Source: an uncultured Lachnospiraceae bacterium (GTDB lineage Bacteria > Bacillota > Clostridia > Lachnospirales > Lachnospiraceae). From it: a stretch of DNA of 32,892 nt. Shown here in pieces: positions 23,480-31,979 of this stretch. Location: the NCBI GenBank assembly GCA_947629385.1, contig CANRDO010000030.1, forward strand, positions 1-32,892, given 5' to 3'. Each line of letters begins with the position of its first letter. The stretch's first letter is position 1. The position numbers were made by a program, and so were the translations under genes. The notes below the pieces were generated by a model that saw nothing but the letters and a program-made list of their open reading frames with translations, had not been told where the DNA came from and ran no database searches.

Positions 23480-24537
23480 GTTATAATTTAAATTTTTATA
23501 GAGGAAAAAAAGTGTTAATTACGGGGCATACAGGTTTTAAGGGGTCTTGGATGTCAGTGATGCTCGTAAATGCTGGGGCGAAAGTCATTGGGTATTCAAG
23601 CTGTTCGAAAACTGAACCTCGATTGTTTGATCTCTGTGGCGTGAAAGATCAGATTACACACATTAAGGGTGATGTACGGGATTTTGAACGTCTTCTTGAG
23701 GTGTTCACCATATATCAGCCTGAAATTATTATTCATATGGCGGCGCAGCCAATTGTGCGTGACAGCTATAGAGATCCGATTGGCACATATAGTACAAATG
23801 TTATGGGAACGGTGAATGTCTGTGAGGCTGTACGGCATAGCCCCTCTGTTCGCTCGTTTCTAAATGTGACTACGGATAAGGTTTATGAAAATAAGGAGTG
23901 GGCGTGGGGGTATAGAGAAAACGACCCACTGGACGGATATGACCCATATTCAAACTCCAAATCTTGCTCAGAGCTTGTTACACATTCATATAAAAATAGC
24001 TTCTTTTACGATGATCGCGTTGCTGTTTCCACGTCCCGGGCAGGCAATGTCATTGGAGGCGGTGACTTCGCAAAAGACAGAATCATACCTGACTGCGTTA
24101 GAGCGGTGATAAAAGGCGAAGATATTACCGTTCGGAATCCTTTTTCGACCCGTCCATATCAGCACGTTTTGGAGCCTGTGTATGCATATTTAATGATTGC
24201 TGCAATGCAGTATGAGGATGGGAAATATGCTTCTTGGTATAACATAGGCCCTGACGATCAAGACTGTTTTCAGACGGGTGCATTGGTAGATCTCTTTATA
24301 AAACACTGGGGCGGAAGCATCAAACGGATTGACCGATACGATGGTAACTGCCTGCATGAGGCCAATTTTCTTAAGCTCGACTGCTCCAAGATTAAAACTG
24401 TCTTCGGATGGAAACCTCATTGGAACCTTGAGAAAGCAGTGGAAAAGGTTGTTGAATGGAGTCGCACTTGGGTTGCCGGAGAAGATGTCAGATCTGTTAT
24501 GGACAGACAAATATTGGAATATCTAGGAGTGAAATAA
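23476..24537 (+). CDS. rfbG: CDP-glucose 4,6-dehydratase
   Basis: A 353-residue extended short-chain dehydrogenase. The NAD-binding motif is GHTGFKGSW near residue 18, and the active-site pair is in YDPYSNSKSCSE (Tyr-x-x-x-Lys). TTDKVYENKEW and RAGNVIGGGDFAKDRI are typical of RfbG. It produces CDP-4-keto-6-deoxy-D-glucose, entry to 3,6-dideoxy or branched sugars. GGGAGG before ATG 23476. The next step, usually RfbH or a ThDP enzyme, is not seen in the window. Its stop overlaps the next start (TAATG). Confidence 0.95.
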   Translation: MSYNLNFYRGKKVLITGHTGFKGSWMSVMLVNAGAKVIGYSSCSKTEPRLFDLCGVKDQITHIKGDVRDFERLLEVFTIYQPEIIIHMAAQPIVRDSYRDPIGTYSTNVMGTVNVCEAVRHSPSVRSFLNVTTDKVYENKEWAWGYRENDPLDGYDPYSNSKSCSELVTHSYKNSFFYDDRVAVSTSRAGNVIGGGDFAKDRIIPDCVRAVIKGEDITVRNPFSTRPYQHVLEPVYAYLMIAAMQYEDGKYASWYNIGPDDQDCFQTGALVDLFIKHWGGSIKRIDRYDGNCLHEANFLKLDCSKIKTVFGWKPHWNLEKAVEKVVEWSRTWVAGEDVRSVMDRQILEYLGVK

Positions 24538-25511
24538 TGCTGAAGTTACTTATAACAGGGAATACCGGATTGACCGAACATGATATAAAAATAATTGAAT
24601 CCATGGGTTATGACGTAGATGTTATGCCGCAGGAGAAGTCAAAACCACCTGTTATGTCCTATGATGTAATCATATGTAATTTCCTTTTTATGAACCATGA
24701 CATTAGTAGATTTAGCGACTTGAAAGCCGTTCAGCTACTTAGTGCTGGGCTCGATCGAATGCCAATGGACTATGCGGTAGCTCATGATATTGAGGTGAAA
24801 AATGCAACCGGAATTTATAGCATTCCCATTGCTGAATATGTGGTGATGTTGACATTGGAAGCATATAAGGATCCTTTTTACTTTTATGAAAACCAAAAAA
24901 AGCATAAGTGGGAAAAGAAAAGGAATTTGGATGAATTATCTGATAAAACCATATGCATCGTTGGTACAGGAAGGGTAGGCACTGAAGTTGCAAAGCGTTT
25001 TTCAGTGTTCACGGAATATGTGATCGGTGTGGATTTGCGACCAATGAAAAAACCGTTCTTTAAGAAGGTATACAGTTTGGATCAGCTAAAGGAGGCATTG
25101 GAAATCAGCAACGTGATCGTCCTAACGCTGCCACTTACAGATCAAACATATCATATGTTTGATGACGATCTTTTAAGCGCTATGAAAACAGATTCGATTT
25201 TTATCAATGTTGCCAGAGGTGGCCTCATAGACGACGAGGCATTAAGAAGAACTATAGCAACAGGAAAATTCAAATCGGTTGTCCTGGATGTTTTTGAGCA
25301 AGAACCATTGGATGAAAACTACTGGGGATGGGATGCAGAGCGCATAAGGGTCATTCCCCATAATAGCTTTGTTTCAAGGAGGAATAATGAAAGGATGAAG
25401 AAACAGATTATAAGTAACCTTAGAAAATGGTCACATGACTTGGGGGGGGGTATAAGTAACCCCTATTATTGGCGAAAAACTGCATATTGGTTTTTGCCCT
25501 TCGTTTCTTGA
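24537..25511 (+). CDS. D-2-hydroxyacid dehydrogenase with G9 tract
   Basis: A 324-residue NAD(P)-dependent dehydrogenase. The Rossmann motif is IVGTGRVGTEVAKRF. Catalytic Arg is in NVARGGLID, Glu in DVFEQEPLD and His in IPHNSF. It would interconvert a 2-keto acid and a D-2-hydroxy acid. Near the C-terminus a run of nine G (25442-25450) codes DLGGGI; either single-base frame shift meets a stop within 15 nt, removing the last 19 residues (ISNPYYWRKTAYWFLPFVS). AGGAG lies at proper distance before ATG 24537. Fits as partner of the aldolase and Ldh_2 oxidoreductase. Confidence 0.9.
   Translation: MLKLLITGNTGLTEHDIKIIESMGYDVDVMPQEKSKPPVMSYDVIICNFLFMNHDISRFSDLKAVQLLSAGLDRMPMDYAVAHDIEVKNATGIYSIPIAEYVVMLTLEAYKDPFYFYENQKKHKWEKKRNLDELSDKTICIVGTGRVGTEVAKRFSVFTEYVIGVDLRPMKKPFFKKVYSLDQLKEALEISNVIVLTLPLTDQTYHMFDDDLLSAMKTDSIFINVARGGLIDDEALRRTIATGKFKSVVLDVFEQEPLDENYWGWDAERIRVIPHNSFVSRRNNERMKKQIISNLRKWSHDLGGGISNPYYWRKTAYWFLPFVS
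25442..25450 (+). repeat. Intragenic G9 homopolymer
   Basis: Nine G in otherwise A/T-rich coding DNA near the end of the D-2-hydroxyacid dehydrogenase gene. Length change would truncate the protein's C-terminus. Confidence 0.8.
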
Positions 25512-25525
25512 TGGAGGGATGTCAT

Positions 25526-26569
25526 ATGCCAGTGGTCAATTTTCATTCGCTGAGATCTAACGTATTTCAATTATTCAAGGCTGCGGGACTTGATGCCAAA
25601 GATTCGGCTATCATTACAGATGTACTTGTAGATGCCGAACTTAATGGTGTTAGTACGCATGGTGTATCTATGGTACCTGCACATATCCGGAAAATTAAAA
25701 AAAGCTACAACATACACGGGGTGCTAAAACCTGTCAGAGAAGGCAATTGTTTTACTGTGTTTGATGCGGACAATATGATCGGGATGCTTTCAGCGTATCA
25801 GGCTATGATGTTTGCAATCAGTGAGGCAAAGGGGAAAGGGCTCTTTCTTGTCCTCTGCAATCATGCGAACACATTTAGCACGGCATCGTATTATGTGCAA
25901 ATGGCAGTTGATGCTGGAATGATAGGTGTATCGTTCTGCAATACTCCTTCACAAATGGCCCCACTCGGAGGAAAGGAGAAGCTGCTGGGAACGAACCCCT
26001 TAGCAATCGGAATACCAGCTAAAAAAGAAAATGCTTTCATTTTTGATATGGCTACAAGTATTGTATCCAAAAGCCGGATCAATGATGCAGTCCACGAAGG
26101 TAGACAGACTATTCCGTTTGGATGGGCAACAGATGAGGACGGAATGCCAACAGATAATCCTTTGAAAGCCATGAAAGGCATGATCCTTCCTATGGCAGGT
26201 GCAAAAGGTTATGGACTGAGTATGGCCATTGATATGCTGGCGGGAGTCCTTTCGGGAGCTGCAAGCCTTGATAAAGTCGGGAGATTTTATCCGATCGAGA
26301 ATGGTTGTATGAATGTCGGCCACGCATTTCTTGTGATTGATCCGAAAATCATTTTGGGAGATGATTTTTATGAAGAAACAGACAGATACCTCAACAGGAT
26401 AAGAACATCGCAGGGGGTTGGAGAAGCTACTGTTATTGCTCCGGGAGATAATCGGCAGCACATTCGTGAAAAGAATCTGACCGAAGGGATTCTGTTGACG
26501 AACAGGATTTTCGAAGAACTAAATAACCTGATGATTGATCTGAATATTGAAGCGCTCCCATGGGGATGA
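25526..26569 (+). CDS. Ldh_2 family (malate/L-lactate-type) oxidoreductase
   Basis: A 347-residue protein of the malate/L-lactate dehydrogenase-2 family, a fold distinct from classical MDH/LDH. Hallmarks are the conserved His in NGVSTHGVSM, NHANTFSTASYYVQMA, SFCNTPSQMAPLGG, LLGTNPLAIGIP and PMAGAKGYGLSMAIDMLAG. Members reduce 2-keto acids with NAD(P)H; substrate here is open. GGAGGG before ATG 25526; an upstream TTG extension (25469) has no homology. In the cassette it may act after the aldolase to set a hydroxy-acid's stereochemistry. Confidence 0.9.
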   Translation: MPVVNFHSLRSNVFQLFKAAGLDAKDSAIITDVLVDAELNGVSTHGVSMVPAHIRKIKKSYNIHGVLKPVREGNCFTVFDADNMIGMLSAYQAMMFAISEAKGKGLFLVLCNHANTFSTASYYVQMAVDAGMIGVSFCNTPSQMAPLGGKEKLLGTNPLAIGIPAKKENAFIFDMATSIVSKSRINDAVHEGRQTIPFGWATDEDGMPTDNPLKAMKGMILPMAGAKGYGLSMAIDMLAGVLSGAASLDKVGRFYPIENGCMNVGHAFLVIDPKIILGDDFYEETDRYLNRIRTSQGVGEATVIAPGDNRQHIREKNLTEGILLTNRIFEELNNLMIDLNIEALPWG

Positions 26570-26574
26570 CGGAC

Positions 26575-27609
26575 ATGAAAAATGCTGCCGCCTATAAAGA
26601 AAACACAATGGTATCGAGTGCGAAAGGCATAGGAATATTGCTTGTGCTGGTCGGACATTTCGGCTTTATTCCTGAGTTTAAAAGGATCATTTATCTGTTT
26701 CACATGCCATTGTTCTTTTTTCTTTCAGGCTATCTGTTTAAAGATAGAGGGGCAAAAGAATTTCTGAGGTATGTGTTCAGAAAGATAAAGAGCCTTTATT
26801 TTCCATTTATAGCCTGCAACCTCTTTGCGATGTTCTTCCATAACTTGTTTTGCAGAATCGGAATCTATAATGCTGATGATCTTTTCCTGAATGTAGCTGA
26901 AGTCCTTAAGCATATAGTAAGAATTCTTTTATGTATTGAGATGGAAGACATTGTCGCACCGATGTGGTTTCTGCCTGTCTTGATGGCAGTAAGCATCGTG
27001 TACTTTGTACTGAGAGCCATAGTGAAAAATGAAGAAATTAACACAGGAATCACAGTACTGATATTTCTTATGGCCTATATGCTTATGTCGATTAATAGGA
27101 ACAGCGGCATATGGAGGGCTGTGATTCTAGTAGGGACAGGTCTTTGGATGTTCCACATTGGGCATCTTTACAGGCATTACGAAAACAAGATGAGAGAGAA
27201 ACTGCATCAGTTTCCTGTAATACTTGGCTGCATTGCGATAGAGATCCTTCTCTCATTAATAACAAATATCAATATGATTAGAATGCAATTTTCAAATCCA
27301 ATTTTCTTTTCATTGGGTGCGGTATTAGGAATTAATACTATTCTTTGGATGGCAGAAATAGTGCAGCCTGATTGGCTGTGTTATATAGGCAGAAACAGTT
27401 TGACTGTACTTGAATGGCATTACTGGGGAGCAGTTATGGTTACGATACTGCAAACTGTCATATACAAGAACACAGCGAATGGTATTATCGTTTATCAAGG
27501 CACGAAAACCATCTGGTTTGTAACATACATGGCGTTCGGAATTGGCCTACCATTGCTGATTTTAGGCGGGAAAGAGATACTAAAAAACAATCATAGCGGA
27601 GAACTATAA
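26575..27609 (+). CDS. Membrane acyltransferase (acyltransferase-3 type)
   Basis: About 344 residues with roughly ten hydrophobic segments. Near the N-terminus SSAKGIGILLVLVGHFGF and LFHMPLFFFLSGYLF have the usual acyltransferase-3 pattern, with a His in a membrane helix. Typically transfers acetyl or another acyl group to glycan units. ATG 26575 is preferred because GGGGATGACGG lies upstream; ATG 26560 in the same frame is possible and would overlap the previous gene more. It ends 2 nt before the phase-off acyltransferase, so the two are coupled. Confidence 0.88.
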   Translation: MKNAAAYKENTMVSSAKGIGILLVLVGHFGFIPEFKRIIYLFHMPLFFFLSGYLFKDRGAKEFLRYVFRKIKSLYFPFIACNLFAMFFHNLFCRIGIYNADDLFLNVAEVLKHIVRILLCIEMEDIVAPMWFLPVLMAVSIVYFVLRAIVKNEEINTGITVLIFLMAYMLMSINRNSGIWRAVILVGTGLWMFHIGHLYRHYENKMREKLHQFPVILGCIAIEILLSLITNINMIRMQFSNPIFFSLGAVLGINTILWMAEIVQPDWLCYIGRNSLTVLEWHYWGAVMVTILQTVIYKNTANGIIVYQGTKTIWFVTYMAFGIGLPLLILGGKEILKNNHSGEL

Positions 27610-27611
27610 TT

Positions 27612-28544
27612 ATGTGCGGATTAGAGAGCAAAGTACAATATGGACTTATAGATGTCATGAAATTCTTGCTGGCTCTGCTGATCGTTTCTGCCCACTTTAT
27701 TTCAGAAAATGCAGTTGGAAGAATCAATAGCCTTGTGGATTATGGATCATCGATGTATGTAATTGTAGTGCCATTCTTCTTTGCCTGCAGTGGGTTCCTG
27801 CTGTTTCGGAAGCTGGATAGAGGGAAAGATGACTTGGCAATTGTTAAGGTATACTGCAAAAAGCTTCTTGTTATGTATGCCGGCTGGTCTGCAGTGTATT
27901 TCCTGTTTGTTGTATTGACATGGATAAGATTCGGAACAACGGAAGAAACGATCATACATTATTTATTAAACTTAGTAACTTACTCAACTTATAGAACGAT
28001 ATGGTTTCTTCCAGCAGCAGTTATCGGGGTTCTCCTGACATATTACTTAACAGAGAAGTTTGGCGTTAAAGGAACAATTATAATAGGTATTACTGTTTAT
28101 CTCTTAGGCTGTTTGGGAGCCAGCTACAGTTTCTTATTGCCAGCAAACAAAGTACTGAGTGTTTATAATTATATTTTTTCCAGTACAAGGAATGGCATAT
28201 TTAATGGCTTCCCATTTGTATTGGTTGGATATTTGATTGCACAAAAGGAGAAAAGTGGATTCAAGGAAAACAAAACAAAGGATATGCTTCTCACTGTCTT
28301 CTTTGGAATTGCATTTATAGCTGAAGCAGTAGTAATTAAGCAGCACGGCGCAGTTAATGTGAACACATTGGTTTTCCTTTTACCTTTTACCTTTTACCTT
28401 TTTCTTTCTAATGTCCTGTCTTGGCGTAAAGATGGAAAGCACGAAAACAACAAAGTGGCTCAGAAAAATGAGTACAGATATATTCTTGTGCCAAAGGATC
28501 TATCTTACAGCTCTACCCACGCTATTACCAGGAAGCGTATTTGA
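27612..28544 (+). CDS. Membrane acyltransferase, C-terminus out of frame (phase-off)
   Basis: 310 residues as read. QYGLIDVMKFLLALLIVSAHF and VVPFFFACSGFLLFRKLDRG are acyltransferase-3 signatures, followed by several membrane helices. After LLPFTFYLFL the frame degenerates into a hydrophilic tail (NEYRYILVPKDLSYSS) unlike the family. The proper C-terminus (KWLRKMSTDIFLCQRIYLTA...) lies in the +1 frame up to 28665. The change occurs at a tandem CCTTTTA repeat (28376-28403). Removing one 7-nt unit joins the frames into about 349 residues. It is thus a natural candidate for slipped-strand phase variation, currently off; an assembly error is the alternative. Confidence 0.87.
   Translation: MCGLESKVQYGLIDVMKFLLALLIVSAHFISENAVGRINSLVDYGSSMYVIVVPFFFACSGFLLFRKLDRGKDDLAIVKVYCKKLLVMYAGWSAVYFLFVVLTWIRFGTTEETIIHYLLNLVTYSTYRTIWFLPAAVIGVLLTYYLTEKFGVKGTIIIGITVYLLGCLGASYSFLLPANKVLSVYNYIFSSTRNGIFNGFPFVLVGYLIAQKEKSGFKENKTKDMLLTVFFGIAFIAEAVVIKQHGAVNVNTLVFLLPFTFYLFLSNVLSWRKDGKHENNKVAQKNEYRYILVPKDLSYSSTHAITRKRI
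28376..28403 (+). repeat. Heptanucleotide tandem repeat (CCTTTTA)3 + CCTTTTT
   Basis: Three perfect 7-nt units at 28376-28396 and a fourth with one change at 28397-28403, inside the acyltransferase gene. Seven is not a multiple of three, so each gain or loss shifts the reading frame. Confidence 0.92.
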
Positions 28545-28665
28545 AAAGCTTCTCACTGGGAATCCATATGTGGGATGGATGGCCATGCTTTTCCTTTCAC
28601 TGTTCACATCAGCCATGCTTATTAAACTGTCAAATAGAAGCAGATGTCTGGCCCAATTCTACTGA
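28411..28665 (+). pseudogene. Displaced C-terminal part of the acyltransferase
   Basis: Reading in the frame offset by one from the upstream gene, this segment gives MESTKTTKWLRKMSTDIFL, CQRIYLTALPTLLPG and two hydrophobic stretches (YVGWMAMLFLSLFTSAMLI). The LRKxS...IFL-type pattern is how acyltransferase-3 proteins usually enter their last membrane helices. The frame is open back through the heptamer repeat, so it joins the 27612 gene if one unit is lost. It has no Shine-Dalgarno of its own. Confidence 0.85.
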
Positions 28666-28689
28666 GTAAGACGATATGGGGGATAGAAG

Positions 28690-29703
28690 ATGTATGTGAT
28701 CTACCACAGCAGCGATTCTTTTGCTAGCGTTACAGGTGTATCAATGGTATCTCTGTTTGAGAACAACAAGGGAATGGATTACATTCATGTTTTGTATATT
28801 GAGCGTGGCATGACAGAGGAAAACCGGAACATATTAGAGAGCATAGCCAAACGATATGACCGAGAATTGGAATTTATGGAGATGCCAGATTGGACTGAAA
28901 AGCTGGGGATTAGTTTGAAATCCAGTAAAAAAAGTTGGTTGGGGTTTGGTTATAACCGTCTGTTCCTTACAGAATATATTCCACATGATGTGGACAAGGT
29001 CTTATACCTTGACTCCGACACAGTTATTGAACAATCACTGGATACATTGTGGAATCAGGATTTGGAAGGATACTATTTGGCAGGAGTGGATGACTGTCTG
29101 AGTAGGACATACAGGGATATTGTTGGTTTGAAAGATAACGGCACTTATGTTAATTCCGGAGTATTGTTGATTAACGTAAAAAAATGGCGTGAAGATAATA
29201 CTTGCTCAAAGTTCATTAAAATACTCATGGAAAACAACGGATTTTTTATTTTTAATGAACAATCTGTCATAAATGCCCTGTTCTCCGGACAGATAAAAAT
29301 TCTTCCGCAGAAGTACAATACAAATTCATTAGTCTATCTGTACGAATATGATGAGCTGATGAAGCTTAGGAAGCCATATCACTATTCGTATACCAAGGAC
29401 GATTTGTTGGAAGCAAGAGAAAATCCTGTGATTACACATTATACCGGAAACTTTTATGTTTACAGGAGACCGTGGATCAGAAATAGTGATCATCCGCATG
29501 CAGAAGCGTTTTTAAAATATAGAGATATATCTCCATGGAGAGATGAAGCATTGGATGAGGATAACCGCAGTATACAGTCAAGATTTATAACGGTATTGTG
29601 CCATGCACTGCCAAGAAAGGTTATGCTTTGTTTAGTATCGTTTTTGTATAATGAGTTGAGATGCCGATTGTTTAAAAGAAAAATTGAGAAAGCCCATTAT
29701 TAG
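28690..29703 (+). CDS. Glycosyltransferase family 8
   Basis: A 337-residue GT8 (LgtC-like) enzyme using a nucleotide sugar, usually UDP-Glc or UDP-Gal, with retention. The metal-binding DxD is in VLYLDSDTVI (D108, D110). NSGVLLINVKKWRE, FNEQSVINALF and ITHYTGNFYVYRRPW are GT8 signatures. The start MYVIYHSSDSFASVTGVSM is the normal N-terminal strand. The C-terminal basic tail (RRLFKRKIEK-like) may touch the membrane. GGGGGAT precedes the ATG. Confidence 0.93.
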   Translation: MYVIYHSSDSFASVTGVSMVSLFENNKGMDYIHVLYIERGMTEENRNILESIAKRYDRELEFMEMPDWTEKLGISLKSSKKSWLGFGYNRLFLTEYIPHDVDKVLYLDSDTVIEQSLDTLWNQDLEGYYLAGVDDCLSRTYRDIVGLKDNGTYVNSGVLLINVKKWREDNTCSKFIKILMENNGFFIFNEQSVINALFSGQIKILPQKYNTNSLVYLYEYDELMKLRKPYHYSYTKDDLLEARENPVITHYTGNFYVYRRPWIRNSDHPHAEAFLKYRDISPWRDEALDEDNRSIQSRFITVLCHALPRKVMLCLVSFLYNELRCRLFKRKIEKAHY

Positions 29704-29736
29704 TATAATTTAATTGTTTAACAAGAGGACATTTAT

Positions 29737-30783
29737 ATGAGAAAATATATTATTAATGGAAGATTTTTAACAAAAAAGATTTCCGGACAGGAAAGGTTTG
29801 CAAGAGAGATCACAGCTGAACTGGATAATATTTGCATACCAGGAGAATTTGAGATTGTTGTACCGGAATATACAAAAGATATTCCTAAATATCGGAATAT
29901 AAAAGTAATAAAATATGGCAGAATAAAAGCCCATTTTTGGGAACAGACAAATCTTCTTTTCTATTTGTGGAAAAACAAAGGAACTGGCATCAATTTATGC
30001 ACAACCTGTCCACTGCTAAAACCAGATATTAATACGATCCATGATATTAGTATGTCCGTGAATAAGCAGTTTTACACGAATCTGTACGGTCGCCTCTCAC
30101 TAATATGGCATGGTATGATGAAATTCAGTACATTTAATTTTGCAAAATTGATTCTTACGGTTTCTGAATTTTCAAAAAGTGAGATCGTGAGAGTATTTAA
30201 AGTCAGACCGGAGTCAATTTTTGTTTTGGGAAACGGCTGGCAACATTATGAAAGAATAACTGCAGATGATGAAATTTTTCATAAATTTCCGCAACTGCAA
30301 AAAGGAAAATATTATTTGGCGGCAAGTTCATTGACACCACAAAAAAATTTCAAATGGATAAAAGAAGCTGCTAAAAAAAATCCGAATTGTCTTTTTGCTA
30401 TTGCAGGGAGAGCGGAGAAACTTTCGGATAAAAGTGACATCAAAAATGATACGAATAATCTTATTTATTTAGGTTTTGTATCTGATGAAGAAATGAAAGC
30501 ACTTATGACAAATTGTAAAGCTTTTATACATCCAGCATTATATGAGGGATTCGGCATTACTCCCATGGAGGCATTATCAACAGGAGCTGAAATAATTATC
30601 TCGAATGCAGCCTGCCTACCCGAAATATATGGGACTGCAGCACATTACATAGATCCATATAATACAGATATAGATTTGGACAAGTTACTGTTGGAAAAGA
30701 TTGAAGATCCTAAAATAATTTTAGATAAATATAGTTGGAAAAAGTTTGCAAAGCAGTTATATGAGCAGCTAAAAAGTATGTAA
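29737..30783 (+). CDS. Glycosyltransferase, GT4/GT1 type
   Basis: A 348-residue GT-B glycosyltransferase. The N-terminal half begins YIINGRFLTKKISGQERFA, and NTIHDIS is a common GT4 site. The C-terminal nucleotide-sugar domain has YYLAASSLTPQKNF, LIYLGFVSDEEMKALM and the EX7E motif in HPALYEGFGITPMEALS. Related enzymes add mannose, glucose or rhamnose; acceptor unknown. AAGAGGAC precedes the start. Confidence 0.92.
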   Translation: MRKYIINGRFLTKKISGQERFAREITAELDNICIPGEFEIVVPEYTKDIPKYRNIKVIKYGRIKAHFWEQTNLLFYLWKNKGTGINLCTTCPLLKPDINTIHDISMSVNKQFYTNLYGRLSLIWHGMMKFSTFNFAKLILTVSEFSKSEIVRVFKVRPESIFVLGNGWQHYERITADDEIFHKFPQLQKGKYYLAASSLTPQKNFKWIKEAAKKNPNCLFAIAGRAEKLSDKSDIKNDTNNLIYLGFVSDEEMKALMTNCKAFIHPALYEGFGITPMEALSTGAEIIISNAACLPEIYGTAAHYIDPYNTDIDLDKLLLEKIEDPKIILDKYSWKKFAKQLYEQLKSM

Positions 30784-30884
30784 CAAATTATTATAGATTC
30801 CAATTTTATTAAGAAAAATATAGTAAAAAATGGTCAGCTTAGGAATTAAATAATTTAATTCTTTGGGGGCAAGTTAGGATTAAA

Positions 30885-31883
30885 ATGAATTGTACCAACA
30901 ATGCATGTACTCGTTATGAAATAATTGACTATTTAAAAGGTTTTTCTATCATTATAATAATTACAATGCATCTTGTAACAGGAAATCTTACATTGCTTCC
31001 TTCTGCTATAAAAACGCTTTCGAGAGCAGGAGGAGGAGGGGTACATATTTTTATTTTTTGCTCTGGTTTTGGGCTCTATATATCTTATTTAAAAAAACCA
31101 AAAGGTTATATTGAGTTTATAAAAAATAGATTAAAAAAAATATATATTCCATATGTAATAATTGTTATAGTATCATATTTTATTCCAATAATGTATGATG
31201 GAGAAAATAGATTCGCAGCTCTTTTGAGTCACATTTTTTTGTATAAAATGTTCATACCAGAGTTCATCAATAGTTTTGGGCCATTTTGGTTTATATCAAC
31301 AATATTTCAATTTTATATTATCTTTATACCGCTTTGTTATGTGAAAAAGAATTTAGAGGATACTATTTTTTTTATATTAGCAGCAATAATTAATGTATGC
31401 TGGTGGCTTTTGCTTGCGCTTACAGGGAAACAAGATGATAGGCTTTGGCTCAGTCAGTTTCCGGAATATATACTATTATTTGTTTTAGGCATGTATGTGG
31501 CCGAAATGTTCTATATAGGTAAAAGACCAATAATAAATAATAGGATATATTGCCTTATAATAGCTATTGCCACTTTCGGTATAGGGGGGGATATTACACT
31601 TGAGAGTGGAGTTCTAAAAGCTTTCAACGATATCTTTTCCTTTGTTGGATGTTGTTCCATAGCGCTCTTTTTTTATGGTGACAACATCATTAATAGATTT
31701 TGTGTATATGTAGCTAGCTTCTCATATGAATTGTATTTGGTTCATATGATCGTATTTGCTATTATGAGATCAATGTTTATTACAAAAAGTCTTATTGGAC
31801 AGTTGGAATTGGGGATTTTCGCTCTTTTGATTAGCATTTGGATTGCAAAATCATATTCTAAACTGTTACATAGAATCTGTTAA
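30885..31883 (+). CDS. Membrane acyltransferase (acyltransferase-3 type)
   Basis: A 332-residue polytopic membrane protein. YEIIDYLKGFSIIIIITMHLV with the membrane His, and GGGGVHIFIFCSGFGLYISYL, are acyltransferase-3 signatures; ASFSYELYLVHMIVF marks the C-terminal helix. Likely O-acylates the glycan. A G7 run (31584-31590) in the GIGGDIT segment could slip. Very AT-rich, unlike the first genes of the window. Upstream Shine-Dalgarno is weak (GGGGGCAAG, about 16 nt before). Confidence 0.87.
   Translation: MNCTNNACTRYEIIDYLKGFSIIIIITMHLVTGNLTLLPSAIKTLSRAGGGGVHIFIFCSGFGLYISYLKKPKGYIEFIKNRLKKIYIPYVIIVIVSYFIPIMYDGENRFAALLSHIFLYKMFIPEFINSFGPFWFISTIFQFYIIFIPLCYVKKNLEDTIFFILAAIINVCWWLLLALTGKQDDRLWLSQFPEYILLFVLGMYVAEMFYIGKRPIINNRIYCLIIAIATFGIGGDITLESGVLKAFNDIFSFVGCCSIALFFYGDNIINRFCVYVASFSYELYLVHMIVFAIMRSMFITKSLIGQLELGIFALLISIWIAKSYSKLLHRIC
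31584..31590 (+). repeat. Intragenic G7 homopolymer
   Basis: Seven G in a very A/T-rich acyltransferase gene. In frame in this sequence; a length change would truncate the protein. Confidence 0.6.
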
Positions 31884-31979
31884 ATAAGTGTACAGAGATT
31901 TAGAACCGAACCTAAAGTATTGAGAAAGGAATGTAGGTATTTTATTGCTTAGTGCTATAAATATCATGTAAAAAAGAAA

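Noticed and set aside
27612..28544. Treating the acyltransferase as a normal complete 310-residue gene
   Set aside because: The C-terminal 45 or so residues do not fit the family, and a better C-terminus exists in the +1 frame at a tandem repeat.
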